Assembly: GCF_008642295.1 (NCBI RefSeq)
Contig: NZ_CP029190.1
Coordinates: 930,001-994,000 of the forward strand
Direction: 5' to 3'
DNA: 64,000 nt
Source of the DNA: Streptomyces venezuelae
GTDB taxonomy: Bacteria > Actinomycetota > Actinomycetes > Streptomycetales > Streptomycetaceae
The translations under genes were made by a program, and so were the position numbers. Shown in pieces: positions 29,054-37,791 of this stretch (positions are counted from its first letter, which is position 1; the number at the start of each line of letters is the position of its first letter). The notes beneath the pieces are model-generated. The model made no database searches and had not been told where the DNA came from. It saw only the letters and a program-made list of their open reading frames with translations.

Positions 29054-29934
29054 TCCTCGTCTCCCTTCGAGAGGCGGCGGCCCAGCAGGCTGAAGACCAG
29101 GGTCAGCAGGAACAGCAGGAGGGAGATGGCGGCGGCGTAGCCGGTCTCCCCGGCGAAGCCGAGGCCCACCTGCCGGATCAGGAAGGGCAGCGTGCGGGCA
29201 CCGCCGCCGGGGCCGCCCCCTTCGCCGCCGAGGATGTAGACCTCGGTGAACACCCGGAGGGCGGAGATCGCCGAGAGGGTGCCCACCAGCAGCATCATCG
29301 GCTTCACCTGGGGCACGGTGATGCTGAAGAACCGGCGGACCGGGCCGGCGCCGTCGAGGGCGGCGGCCTCGTACAGGGAGGCGGGCACGTTCCCGAGGGC
29401 GGCCAGGTAGAAGACCATGTAGTAGCCCAGGCCCTTCCATACGGTCACCAGCATGGCGGAGAACAGCAGCAGCGTGCTGTCGGTCAGGAACGGGACGGGC
29501 TGGGAGATGAGGTCCAGCCGCCGGAAGACCGTGTTGACCAGGCCGTCGCTCCGCAGCACCCACTGCCAGATCAGGCCGACGACCACGGCGGAGGCGATGA
29601 CCGGGGTGTAGAAGGCGGAACGGAAGAACCCGATGCCGGGGACCTCCTTCTGGACGAGGACGGCGAGGGCCAGCGGCAGCAGCACCAGGGCCGGTACGAC
29701 GACGGCCAGGTACAGGACGCTGTTGCAGGCCGCCGTCCAGAAGTCCGGGTCGGCGAAGGCGCGGGTGTAGTTGTCGAAGCCGACGAACCGGCCGCCCTGC
29801 AGGATCCGGGCATCGGTGAAGGACAGGATGACGGTGTTGACGAAGGGCCACAGCGAGAACAGGGCCACCATCGCCAGGCCGGGGGCGAGGAACAGATACG
29901 GGGCCCACCGGACGGGCGAAGTGCGCCGGATCAC
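29050..29934 (-). CDS. Carbohydrate ABC transporter permease, MalF type
   Basis: A 294-residue inner-membrane permease with six predicted helices. It has the typical CUT1 start (RWAPYLFLAPGLAMVALFSLWPFVNTVILSF) and an EAA loop (EAAALDGAGPVRRFFSITVPQ, about residues 190-210). It pairs with the downstream MalG-type permease (4-nt overlap) and the upstream binding protein (4-nt overlap), forming one importer with the GH38 mannosidase. Confidence 0.92.
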   Translation of the reverse strand: MIRRTSPVRWAPYLFLAPGLAMVALFSLWPFVNTVILSFTDARILQGGRFVGFDNYTRAFADPDFWTAACNSVLYLAVVVPALVLLPLALAVLVQKEVPGIGFFRSAFYTPVIASAVVVGLIWQWVLRSDGLVNTVFRRLDLISQPVPFLTDSTLLLFSAMLVTVWKGLGYYMVFYLAALGNVPASLYEAAALDGAGPVRRFFSITVPQVKPMMLLVGTLSAISALRVFTEVYILGGEGGGPGGGARTLPFLIRQVGLGFAGETGYAAAISLLLFLLTLVFSLLGRRLSKGDEE

Positions 29935-31265
29935 CGCTCCGCCGCGTCGGCCAGGAGCCGGTTGGCCGCCTCCTGTGCCTTGCGGACGGCCGTCCTCGCG
30001 TCCTGCTCCCCCTTGATGGCCTTCTGCACCTCGCGGACCACCGCGTCACCGACCTGGTTGGTCCACTGGACGGGGGTGTTGGCGTCCAGGGCCGCGGTCT
30101 TGAGCTGTTCGGCGCCGATCGCGCGGGCCAGGGTCTCGGCGTCCGTGCCGTCGCCCCGGTCGGAGAAGTACGGGTCGGCCAGGCCCGCTGCATTGGACGG
30201 GTAGATGGTGGCCTGCTTCGAAAACGCCACCTGATTGGGGCCGTTGGTGACCCATTTGGCGAACTCGGTGGCCGCGTCCAGGTGTTCGGTGTCTTTGCGG
30301 ATGCCGAGGCACTGGGCGTAGATCCCGATGTGGCCGAGGCTGCCGGTGACGGCTCCGGCGACCTGGGTCCGGTCGTAGACCTGCGGGGCGTTCCGTTTGA
30401 TGTCCTTGACGAAGCCCGGGGAGCCCGGCCCGAAGACGATCTTGCCGCTGCCGTAGAGCTGGTTGACGTCGTCCGACTTCGTCAGCGACTCCTTGGGCAT
30501 GGCGCCCATGGCGTACAGCTCCTTCATCCGTTCGACCCAGGCGACGGCCCGGTCGGTGTCGAAGGTGAAGGCGTCCTGCCGCTCGTTCAGGATCGGTATG
30601 CCCATCTTCTGCCAGTCCCCGGGCAGCCGGCCCTTGGGATCGGCCATGAAGGCGGCGAAGCGTCCGCCGGAGGCTCCGGCTATCCGCTCGGCGTAGTCGA
30701 AGAACTCGTCGACGCTCGTGGGCGGTTTGCCGGCGTCCAGGCCGGCCTTGGCGAACAGGTCCTTGTTGTACGTGAGGATCTCGGGGGTCACGTACCAGGG
30801 GTAGGCGTACACGCCCTCGCCCTTGCCCGGGAGCCGGAACTGTTCCCAGGCGCCCGGTACGTAGTCCCGGGCGAGAGCCCCGTCCAGCCGGGCGATATCG
30901 GCGAGCATGCCGCGGTCGCCGAGCAGCTGGAAGGAGTCGGTGGAGAGGTTGACCACGTCGGGGAGGGCGCCGGCCTGGGCGTCGGCCACCAGCTTCTCGT
31001 TGTAGCCGTCGCCCGGCACGTCCTCCCATGTGACCTCGACCTGGGGGTACTTCTGCTCGAAGGCGTCGATGACGCCCTGGACGTAGCCCGTGAAGGCGGG
31101 CTTCAGCTGGAGCGTGCGGAAGGTGATCTCGCCGGCCACCTTTCCGGTGCGCTCCGCCTCCCTCACCTGCTCCGGGCCGCCGATCCCGCAGGCGGAGAGG
31201 GCGGCCAGCAGGCCGGCCGCCGTTCCCGCGGCGAGGGCCGTGCGGATCACCTGCGAACGCGTCAT
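29931..31265 (-). CDS. Extracellular sugar-binding lipoprotein of the ABC transporter
   Basis: A 444-residue family-1 solute-binding protein. The signal peptide ends in a lipobox (LLAALSACG, Cys near residue 24), so the mature protein is lipid-anchored outside the membrane. FRTLQLKPAFTGYVQGVIDAFEQKYP and the later ATEFAKWVTNGPNQVAF region are typical of CUT1 binding proteins. It captures the oligosaccharide for the two permeases, and the mannosidase at the end of the operon suggests a mannose-containing ligand. The ATG at 31265 has GGAGG 8 bases upstream. It heads the operon, and the 120 bp upstream should carry its promoter, where I see no clear operator. Confidence 0.9.
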   Translation of the reverse strand: MTRSQVIRTALAAGTAAGLLAALSACGIGGPEQVREAERTGKVAGEITFRTLQLKPAFTGYVQGVIDAFEQKYPQVEVTWEDVPGDGYNEKLVADAQAGALPDVVNLSTDSFQLLGDRGMLADIARLDGALARDYVPGAWEQFRLPGKGEGVYAYPWYVTPEILTYNKDLFAKAGLDAGKPPTSVDEFFDYAERIAGASGGRFAAFMADPKGRLPGDWQKMGIPILNERQDAFTFDTDRAVAWVERMKELYAMGAMPKESLTKSDDVNQLYGSGKIVFGPGSPGFVKDIKRNAPQVYDRTQVAGAVTGSLGHIGIYAQCLGIRKDTEHLDAATEFAKWVTNGPNQVAFSKQATIYPSNAAGLADPYFSDRGDGTDAETLARAIGAEQLKTAALDANTPVQWTNQVGDAVVREVQKAIKGEQDARTAVRKAQEAANRLLADAAER

Positions 31266-31385
31266 CAGTGTCGCCTCCCGGTGGTCCCCGGCGACTCCGC
31301 CGGAGAGCTGCGCCCACGTTCGCCACAACCCGGGACCCCGTCAACGAGGCCGGGGTTGCGGTGGCCGGGAATGCGCGGAGGTCCG

Positions 31386-31748
31386 CTACAACCGGTACTG
31401 GACCTTCTCGGCGAGCGTGCCGTTGCGGTAGCAGAAGCGGTACACGCTCTCCTCGCCGACCTTGCTGTCGGCGCCGGAGATGAACCAGGAGCACTGGGTG
31501 CCTTCGGGCTGGGCCGGACCGCCCTCCTTGAGCGCCGACTTGAGGAAGGTCTCCCCGGACGGAAGTCTGCCGCGGACCTCGGCCTCGGGCTGGCCGACCT
31601 GCAACGCCTCGTAGACGGCGGGGTCGACCACGGTCTTGTCGGCGGCGTCGAGGACCTTGACGGCCCCGAAGACCAGTGCGGCGATCAGTCCTGTCCCCAC
31701 CACCAGTGCCACCCCACAGCCGATCAGGCACCCCTTGCGCGCAGCCAC
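31386..31748 (-). CDS. Small membrane-anchored hypothetical protein
   Basis: A 120-residue protein of unknown function: a basic start, one N-terminal transmembrane helix with two Cys (GCLIGCGVALVVGTGLIAALVFGAV), then an extracytoplasmic domain of about 80 residues with two cysteines (TQCSWF, RFCYRN) that could form a disulfide. The GxPxxEVRGRLPSG pattern recalls small outer-surface SmpA/BamE-like proteins, but that is weak. The GTG at 31748 follows an AAGGACGGGAA ribosome-site region. It sits between the sugar operon and the dehydratase gene. Confidence 0.65.
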   Translation of the reverse strand: MAARKGCLIGCGVALVVGTGLIAALVFGAVKVLDAADKTVVDPAVYEALQVGQPEAEVRGRLPSGETFLKSALKEGGPAQPEGTQCSWFISGADSKVGEESVYRFCYRNGTLAEKVQYRL

Positions 31749-31838
31749 GTTCCCGTCCTTCCGGTCGCTCCGCCCGGCACCCCGCCGGACAGGTCGACCT
31801 TGGCAAACGGACGGGGCCGGATGCTGTCCTCCAAAGTC

Positions 31839-31885
31839 GCCGGGTGCGGCGACGATCGTTGCCGGGGACCGGTGCCGCACCCGGC
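31839..31885 (-). terminator. Terminator hairpin after the dehydratase gene
   Basis: A perfect 12-bp stem (GCCGGGTGCGGC 31839-31850 with GCCGCACCCGGC 31874-31885) and a 23-nt loop begin 7 bp after the stop of the minus-strand dehydratase gene. Confidence 0.65.
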
Positions 31886-31891
31886 CGGGTC

Positions 31892-32812
31892 TCAGAGGCC
31901 GGACGGGTCGGTATTGGCTCCGCACAGCACGACGGCAACGCGCTTGCCCGGCGGTACGGGTGCGGTGCGCAGGGCGGCGAGTGCGGTGGCCGCGCCGTTC
32001 TCGACCACAAGCCGGTGTTCCTCCCACAGGGCGCGCCGGGCGGCGGTGATCGCCTCGTCCGGCACCAGCACCGAGTCGACGTCCGGGTGCTGGGCAGCAC
32101 GCAGGGCATCGGCCGAGACCCGGGTGGCGCCGAGCGAGTCGGAGGCCACCGAGTCGACGGGGACGTCCACCGGCCGGCCCGCCGCCAGAGCCGCGTTCAG
32201 GGCCCGGCAGTGCTCCGGCTCGGCGGCGAGGATGCGTACGCCGTGGGCGCGGGCGGCGGTGGCCAGTCCGGCGAACAGACCGCCGCCGCCGACCGCCACG
32301 ACCAGGGCGTCCAGCCCGGGGAGCGCGGTCCGGATCTCCTCGAACAGGGTCCCGGCGCCGGCCGCGATCAGCGGGTGGTCGTAGGCGTGGCTGCTCAGGG
32401 CGCCGCTGCCGGCCGCGAACTCCCGGCAGGCGGCCAGGGCTTCGGCGTACCGGTCGCCGGTGAGCCGGACCTCGGCCCCGTAACCGCGCAGCCGTTCGAC
32501 CTTGACCCGTGGGGCGTTGACGGGGAGGAAGACGGTGGCGGGGATGCCGTGGGTACGGGCCGCCCAGGCGCAGGCGAGTCCCGCGTTGCCGCCGGAGGCG
32601 ATGGTGACCCCGGCCTCCGGAAGTGCTCCGGCCTCGGCGTGGGCGGCGAGGAAGTTGTGGGCACCGCGGGCCTTGAAGGAGCCGGTGTGCTGGAGGTGTT
32701 CGAGTGCGTACCAGAGGCCGTCGGCGGCGGGCGCGACGGTGACCGGGCGGACCTGGCCGGCGATACGGCGGGCGGCGGCGCGGATCGCTGCGGGGTCGAG
32801 CTGCTGTTCCAT
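31892..32812 (-). CDS. Threonine/serine dehydratase-like PLP enzyme
   Basis: A 306-residue fold-type II pyridoxal-phosphate enzyme. The lysine motif GSFKARGA (about residues 44-51), SGGNAGLACAWAA (about 73-85) and the phosphate-binding VAVGGGGLFAG (about 172-182) match catabolic threonine/serine dehydratases or racemases. There is no ACT regulatory domain, so it is the short catabolic or racemase type. It lies 17 bp downstream of a TetR gene on the same strand, so it is probably autoregulated with it. The exact amino-acid substrate is not readable. Confidence 0.87.
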   Translation of the reverse strand: MEQQLDPAAIRAAARRIAGQVRPVTVAPAADGLWYALEHLQHTGSFKARGAHNFLAAHAEAGALPEAGVTIASGGNAGLACAWAARTHGIPATVFLPVNAPRVKVERLRGYGAEVRLTGDRYAEALAACREFAAGSGALSSHAYDHPLIAAGAGTLFEEIRTALPGLDALVVAVGGGGLFAGLATAARAHGVRILAAEPEHCRALNAALAAGRPVDVPVDSVASDSLGATRVSADALRAAQHPDVDSVLVPDEAITAARRALWEEHRLVVENGAATALAALRTAPVPPGKRVAVVLCGANTDPSGL

Positions 32813-32829
32813 CCGGGCGGGCCTTTCGT

Positions 32830-33471
32830 TCAGGAGGCGGGGCGGGCGGCTTCGATCAGTTGGCGCAGGGCCCCGTGGTAGACCTCGTGGTCGGTCAGTA
32901 CGGGCAGCAGGGCGGCCGGGTCCGCGGTGAGGGCCGGGAACTCCTCGGGGTCGAGGGCGGCGAGGGCGGTGCGGGTGACGGCGGTGGCGCCGGCCGGGTC
33001 GCGGTGGTCGACGAAGGCGGCGCTGCCGAGCGTGAGCAGGTACAGGCGGCGGTAGACGGTCATGGCCCGGGCCGGGGTCATCCCGGCGGCGAGGCTGTCG
33101 GCGATCTGCGGTTCGACCAGCCGGGCGAGCAACTGGCGGCCCATCCAGGGCCGTCCGCCGCGCAGGGTGAGCAGTCCGGGGTGGGCGGTGAGCAACCGGT
33201 AGAGCCCGGTGAACCGCTGTTCGGTCGCTTCGGCCCAGCCGGTGCCGGCCGGCACCCCGGGGAGCCGGGCCGCCAGGTGTTCGGTGCACAGGTCGAGCAG
33301 GCCGGCCAGGTCGGTGCAGCGCCGCTGCACGGTGGCGTGCGAGACACCGAGGCGGTCGGCGAGGGTCCGGAAGCTGAGGGCACCGGGCCCTTCCTCGTCG
33401 ATGAGGCGGAGGGCGGCGGCGGCGATGACCTCGGGGGTGGCGCGGTCCAGGGCGCTGGATGTCCTCGGCAT
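32830..33471 (-). CDS. TetR family transcriptional regulator
   Basis: A 213-residue regulator with an N-terminal helix-turn-helix (TPEVIAAAALRLIDEEGPGALSFRTLADRLGVSHATVQRRCTD, residues 11-53) and a larger TetR C-terminal ligand domain ending in a VYHGALRQLIEAARP helix. It should repress its own operon with the downstream dehydratase gene. Four 12-bp direct repeats lie directly upstream (33482-33529) and are the best candidate operator. The ATG at 33471 is preferred because the upstream in-frame codons run through the repeats. Confidence 0.88.
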   Translation of the reverse strand: MPRTSSALDRATPEVIAAAALRLIDEEGPGALSFRTLADRLGVSHATVQRRCTDLAGLLDLCTEHLAARLPGVPAGTGWAEATEQRFTGLYRLLTAHPGLLTLRGGRPWMGRQLLARLVEPQIADSLAAGMTPARAMTVYRRLYLLTLGSAAFVDHRDPAGATAVTRTALAALDPEEFPALTADPAALLPVLTDHEVYHGALRQLIEAARPAS

Positions 33472-33481
33472 GAGATACACC

Positions 33482-33529
33482 GTAACAGACGCTGTCACAG
33501 ACGGCGTCACATACGTCATCACATACGGC
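33482..33529. repeat. Four tandem 12-bp repeats upstream of the tetR gene
   Basis: Four adjacent 12-mers, GTAACAGACGCT, GTCACAGACGGC, GTCACATACGTC and ATCACATACGGC, start 11 bp before the tetR start. The conserved core is RTMACAKACG. With one core per 12 bp, repeats recur at a little over one helical turn, which could suit cooperative binding of a regulator; the array also lies in the divergent region of the GH27 gene. Confidence 0.75.
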
Positions 33530-33661
33530 GTAGCAACTCGTTCGTGTGACGAAACCGCCGCCCATTCGGTGGTTATCCACCGGAGAGTGCAGACATGCAT
33601 TGACAGTGGGTAATCGCCTCGCTGCACTGAGCGCACGACGCCCCCACGTCAAGGAGATTCC

Positions 33662-35341
33662 GTGCCGTCTCGCCTGCGTGCGCTTTCCGGCAGCCTCACC
33701 GCCGCCGCCCTGATCGCCGTGTCCCTGGCCGCCGCCCCGGCGGTGGCCGAGCCCACCGCGACCTCGGACACCCCCCTCGCCCTCACCCCGCCCATGGGCT
33801 GGAACAACTGGGCGCACTACATGTGCGACATCGACGAGCAGAAGGTGCTTGCCAACGCCGATGCCCTGGTCGCCACCGGACTGGCGGCCAAGGGGTACGA
33901 CACGGTGACCGTGGACGACTGCTGGATGACCAAGAGCCGGGACGCGGAGGGCAACCTGGTGGCCGACCCGGTGAAGTTCCCCCGCGGAATGGCCTGGCTC
34001 GGCGAGTACCTGCACGAGCGGGGGCTCAAGTTCGGGATCTACCAGGACGCCGGGTTCCTCACCTGCGAGCGCTATCCGGGCAGCGGCACCCCGGACGGCG
34101 GCGGCGACGACCACTTCGACCGGGACGCACGGCTGTTCGCCTCCTGGAAGGTGGACTACGTCAAGATGGACGGCTGCAACATGTGGGTGCCGCCCGGGAA
34201 GACAAAGGAACAGGCCTACCGCGACGCCTACCACTCGGTCGCCCGGGCGCTGCGCGCCAGCGGACGCGACATGATCCTCTCGGCCTCCGCACCCGCCTAC
34301 TTCCAGCAGGGCGAATGGGGCGGCCCGGACTGGCACAAGGTGATCGGCTGGGTCGGCGACACCGGGCAGCTGTGGCGCGAGGGCCGGGACATCAAGGTCT
34401 ACAACCCGGCCGCGCCGGCCACCTCGCGCTGGGCCTCGGTGCTCGGCAACTACGGCTACAACCGCTGGCTGGGCCGCTATGCGAGCCCCGGCAACTGGAA
34501 CGACCCGGACTTCCTGATCGCGGGCGCGCCCGGGCTCACCGACGAGGAGAGCCGCAGCCAGGTCGCCCTGTGGGCGATGATGGCGGCCCCGTTCATCCTG
34601 TCCTCCGAGGTCGGGAAGATCGGCGAGGCGGGTCTGGCCGCACTCAAGAACGACGCCCTGATCACCCTCGACCAGGACCCGATGGGCCGCCAGGGCGCGG
34701 TGGTCTCCACCGACGGCACCTTCGACGTGCTCGCCCGGCCGCTGGCGAACGGGGACCGGGCCGTCGCCGTGCTCAACCGGTCCGGCACCGCCCGGGAGGC
34801 GTCGGTGCCGCTCACCGGCATCGGCCTGCACTCCTGCACGGTGGACGCCACCGACCTGTGGACCGGCGCCACGGCCGAGGTCTCCAGGGCACTGACCGCG
34901 CAGGTCCCGGCGCACGGCACGGCCGTCTGGCGGCTGAGCCCGCGCGGCTGCGCCGAGGCCGTGCCCACCGGGCAGATCACCGGTGAGGGCATGAAGTGCG
35001 CCGACGGTGAGAACACCACCGGGGTGGGGGCGGTGGTGATGTCGGCCTGCACCGGCGGCCCCGACCAGCGGTGGGTCCTCGGGCACGACCGGACGGTCCG
35101 GCTGCTGGGGGACTGCCTGACGGCCGGCCCGGACGGCGCGGTGGCCCTGGCGGACTGCACCGGGGACGCGGCCGGGCAGCGCTGGACGCACCGCCGCGAC
35201 GGGGCCCTGGTCGCGGACGGCGGCGAGCTCTGCCTGGACGCTCCGGCCGCCCCGGCCGTACCGGACGCCACTGCGCCCCGGCTGGCGCTCCGGCCGTGCG
35301 GCGACCACGCGGTCAACCAGCTGTGGTCCCTGCCCGTCTGA
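33662..35341 (+). CDS. Secreted GH27 alpha-galactosidase with C-terminal ricin-type lectin domain
   Basis: A 559-residue exported enzyme that removes terminal alpha-galactose. Order: signal peptide (residues 1-30), GH27 barrel (about 35-320; LTPPMGWNNWAHYMCDI, nucleophile Asp170 in YVKMDG, GNWNDPDFL), a beta-sandwich C-domain, and a beta-trefoil lectin-like domain from about 435 (QRWVLGHD, QRWTHRRDG, NQLWSL). GTG start 33662 with AAGGAG upstream. Its TGA overlaps the ATG of the GH89 gene (TGATG), so both secreted glycosidases are made together. Confidence 0.93.
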   Translation: MPSRLRALSGSLTAAALIAVSLAAAPAVAEPTATSDTPLALTPPMGWNNWAHYMCDIDEQKVLANADALVATGLAAKGYDTVTVDDCWMTKSRDAEGNLVADPVKFPRGMAWLGEYLHERGLKFGIYQDAGFLTCERYPGSGTPDGGGDDHFDRDARLFASWKVDYVKMDGCNMWVPPGKTKEQAYRDAYHSVARALRASGRDMILSASAPAYFQQGEWGGPDWHKVIGWVGDTGQLWREGRDIKVYNPAAPATSRWASVLGNYGYNRWLGRYASPGNWNDPDFLIAGAPGLTDEESRSQVALWAMMAAPFILSSEVGKIGEAGLAALKNDALITLDQDPMGRQGAVVSTDGTFDVLARPLANGDRAVAVLNRSGTAREASVPLTGIGLHSCTVDATDLWTGATAEVSRALTAQVPAHGTAVWRLSPRGCAEAVPTGQITGEGMKCADGENTTGVGAVVMSACTGGPDQRWVLGHDRTVRLLGDCLTAGPDGAVALADCTGDAAGQRWTHRRDGALVADGGELCLDAPAAPAVPDATAPRLALRPCGDHAVNQLWSLPV

Positions 35342-35388
35342 TGGCCCGCCTGATGGCTCGCCTGATGGCCCGTCTCATGGTCGGGCTG
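35341..35388 (+). repeat. Four tandem 12-bp repeats at the start of the GH89 gene
   Basis: Four in-frame copies related to ATGGCCCGCCTG each encode Met-Ala-Arg-Leu or a variant (the fourth reads Met-Val-Gly-Leu). Every copy begins with an ATG, so the array provides four alternative start codons at the coupled junction with the GH27 gene. Confidence 0.85.
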
Positions 35389-37722
35389 ACGGCCCGACGG
35401 ACCCGTACCGCGGCCGGGCGGGCGGGCGTGCCCCCGGGCGACGGGGGTCCGCCCTGCCTGGACGGAGCCGGCAGCCCCGGCGAGGGCGGGCACACGGCAC
35501 GACGGGCCGCACCGGTCGCGCAGCGTGCCCTGGCCGCGGCGCTGGCCATGCTGGCAGCGCTGTGCCTCGGGGCAGCCGCCCGCGTACCGGCGCCCGCCGT
35601 GCCGGCTGCGCCCGCCGTGCCCGCCTTCGACGACACTCCGGCGCAGGCCGCCCTGAAACGGCTGCTGCCGCGCCAGGCCGCCCAGTTCGTCCTGGAGCCC
35701 GGCCCCGCGGGCCCGGCCGGCCAGGACACCTTCACGGTGTCCGGCACGGCCGGCCGGATCACCGTCCACGGCAACACCCCGGCCACCCAGCTCACCGGGG
35801 TCGGCTGGTACCTCCAGCATGTGGCCGGGGCCGACATCGGCTGGCCCGGCGACAGTCTCGGCGAGCTTCCCGAGGTGCTGCCCGCGGTACCGGCACCGGT
35901 CAGCCGCAGCGCGCTGGTGCCGCACCGGTACGCGCTCAACGACACCGACGACGGCTACTCGGGCGCGTACCGCTCCTTCGCCGAGCACCAGCGGCAGATC
36001 GACCTGCTCGCCCTGCACGGCGTCAACGAGGTGCTGGTGCAGGCCGGAGCCGAATACCCGTACTTCCGGGCCCTGCAGGGCTTCGGGTACACGGCCGCGG
36101 AACTGCTGGAGTGGATCCCCGGACCCGCGCATCAGAGCTGGTGGCTGCTGCAGAACCTGACCGGGTTCGGCGGCCCGGTCAGCGAGCGGTTGCTGACCGC
36201 CCGCGCCACGCTCGGGCGGCAGATCGCCGACCAGCTCCGCGGTCTGGGCATGACCCCCGTCCTGCCCGGCTACTTCGGCACGGTCCCGCCGGGCTTCTCC
36301 GCACGCAACGGCTCGGCTTCGGTGATCCCGCAGGGCGACTGGGCCGGGTTCGAGCGGCCCGACTGGCTGGATCCGACGGAACCGGTGTTCGCCCGGCTCG
36401 CCGCCGCCTACTACGCCGAGCAGCGGACCGCGTTCGGGGACTCGGCCATGTACCGGATGAGCCCGCTGCACGAGGGCGGGCAGACCGGGACGGTGGACGT
36501 CCGGGCCGCCGCGGGAGCGGTGCAGACCGCGCTCCATGCCGCGCATCCGGGGGCCCTGTGGGCCGTACTGGGCTGGCAGGACGACCCGACCGCGGAGCTG
36601 CTCGCCGGGGTGGACACCTCGAAGCTGCTGATCCTGGACGGGCTGTCCGACCGGTACAACCGGCTGGACCGGGAGGCCCGTTGGGGCGGTACGCCGTACG
36701 CCATCGGCACCATCTACAACTTCGGCGGGCACACCACCATCGGCGCCAACACCTCGGTGTGGATCGACCGGTTCGAGGCCTGGCGGGGGAAGGCCGCCAG
36801 TGCGCTGCGCGGGACGGCGTACATGCCGGAGGCGACCGGGACCAATCCGGCGGCCTTCGACCTGTTCACCGATCTGGCGTGGGAGCCGGGCCCGGTGGAT
36901 CAGAAGCGGTGGTTCGCGGATTTCGCGGCCCGCCGGTACGGGCGGCCGGACCCCGATGCCGCGGCGGCCTGGGAGGAGCTGCGGCTGGGCCCGTACAGCA
37001 CCTCTTCGGGGCTGTGGTCGGAGTCCCAGGACAGCCTGTTCACGGCGCGGCCGAGCCTGACGGCGGTGGGTGCGGCCCACTGGAGCCCCAAGGCGATGCG
37101 CTACCCGGCCGCGCATGTCCGCCGGGCGCTGGACCATCTGCTGGCGGTGGCACCGGAGTTGCGGGATTCCAGTGCGTACCGGTTCGACCTGGTGGACACG
37201 GCACGGCAGGCCCTCGCCAACCACTCGCGGGTGCTGCTGCCGCAGATCAAGACGGCGTACGAGGAGAAGAGCCTGGCCAGGTTCCGTACGCTGACGGCCG
37301 AATGGGCGGAGCACGAGCGGCAGTTGAATGCGCTCACCGGATCCGACCCGAACTTCCTGCTGGGCGGCTGGCTGACGGCGGCCCGCTCCTGGGGTGCCGA
37401 CACGGCCGAGCAGGACCGGTACGAGTACGACGCCCGGGCGCTCCTGAGCGTGTGGGGCCGGCACAGTACGAGCGAGGGCGGCTTCCTGCACGACTACGCC
37501 AACCGTGAATGGTCGGGGCTGATCTCGGAGTTGTACGCGCCGCGGTGGGCGGTGTACTTCGCCACGCTGGAGGAGGCGCTGTCCGAGGGAACGGCGCCGC
37601 GGGAGATCGACTGGTACGCCTACGAGGAGTCCTGGGCCCGGCGGACCACCCGGCACGCCACCGAACCGGCCGGGGATCCGTACACCCTGGCCCGGGGCAT
37701 CGCCCGGACGCTGGACTCTTGA
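35341..37722 (+). CDS. Secreted GH89 alpha-N-acetylglucosaminidase
   Basis: A 793-residue enzyme related to human NAGLU that removes terminal alpha-linked N-acetylglucosamine. After an unusually long Arg-rich N-terminus (about residues 1-65) and a hydrophobic signal-like stretch (ALAAALAMLAALCLGAAA), the NAGLU N-domain (about 95-160), TIM barrel (about 180-510; LHGVNEVLVQAGAE, YFGTVPPGF, YMPEATGTNPAAFDLFTDLAWE) and C-terminal helical domain (about 520-785) are complete. The first ATG overlaps the GH27 stop; a later start among the MARL repeats is possible, and the long N-terminus makes the true start uncertain. With GH27 and GH38 it points to animal- or fungal-type glycoconjugates. Confidence 0.9.
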   Translation: MARLMARLMARLMVGLTARRTRTAAGRAGVPPGDGGPPCLDGAGSPGEGGHTARRAAPVAQRALAAALAMLAALCLGAAARVPAPAVPAAPAVPAFDDTPAQAALKRLLPRQAAQFVLEPGPAGPAGQDTFTVSGTAGRITVHGNTPATQLTGVGWYLQHVAGADIGWPGDSLGELPEVLPAVPAPVSRSALVPHRYALNDTDDGYSGAYRSFAEHQRQIDLLALHGVNEVLVQAGAEYPYFRALQGFGYTAAELLEWIPGPAHQSWWLLQNLTGFGGPVSERLLTARATLGRQIADQLRGLGMTPVLPGYFGTVPPGFSARNGSASVIPQGDWAGFERPDWLDPTEPVFARLAAAYYAEQRTAFGDSAMYRMSPLHEGGQTGTVDVRAAAGAVQTALHAAHPGALWAVLGWQDDPTAELLAGVDTSKLLILDGLSDRYNRLDREARWGGTPYAIGTIYNFGGHTTIGANTSVWIDRFEAWRGKAASALRGTAYMPEATGTNPAAFDLFTDLAWEPGPVDQKRWFADFAARRYGRPDPDAAAAWEELRLGPYSTSSGLWSESQDSLFTARPSLTAVGAAHWSPKAMRYPAAHVRRALDHLLAVAPELRDSSAYRFDLVDTARQALANHSRVLLPQIKTAYEEKSLARFRTLTAEWAEHERQLNALTGSDPNFLLGGWLTAARSWGADTAEQDRYEYDARALLSVWGRHSTSEGGFLHDYANREWSGLISELYAPRWAVYFATLEEALSEGTAPREIDWYAYEESWARRTTRHATEPAGDPYTLARGIARTLDS

Positions 37723-37791
37723 CACGGGGCGGTGGGCGGCGAAGGGTGGTTTGTGCAAAACCTGCAGAAATTCCCGCTCGGGTGATCGATC

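Noticed and set aside
33482..33529. Possible CRISPR-like array
   Set aside because: Units are only 12 bp and directly adjacent, with no spacers and no cas genes, so this is a simple tandem repeat.
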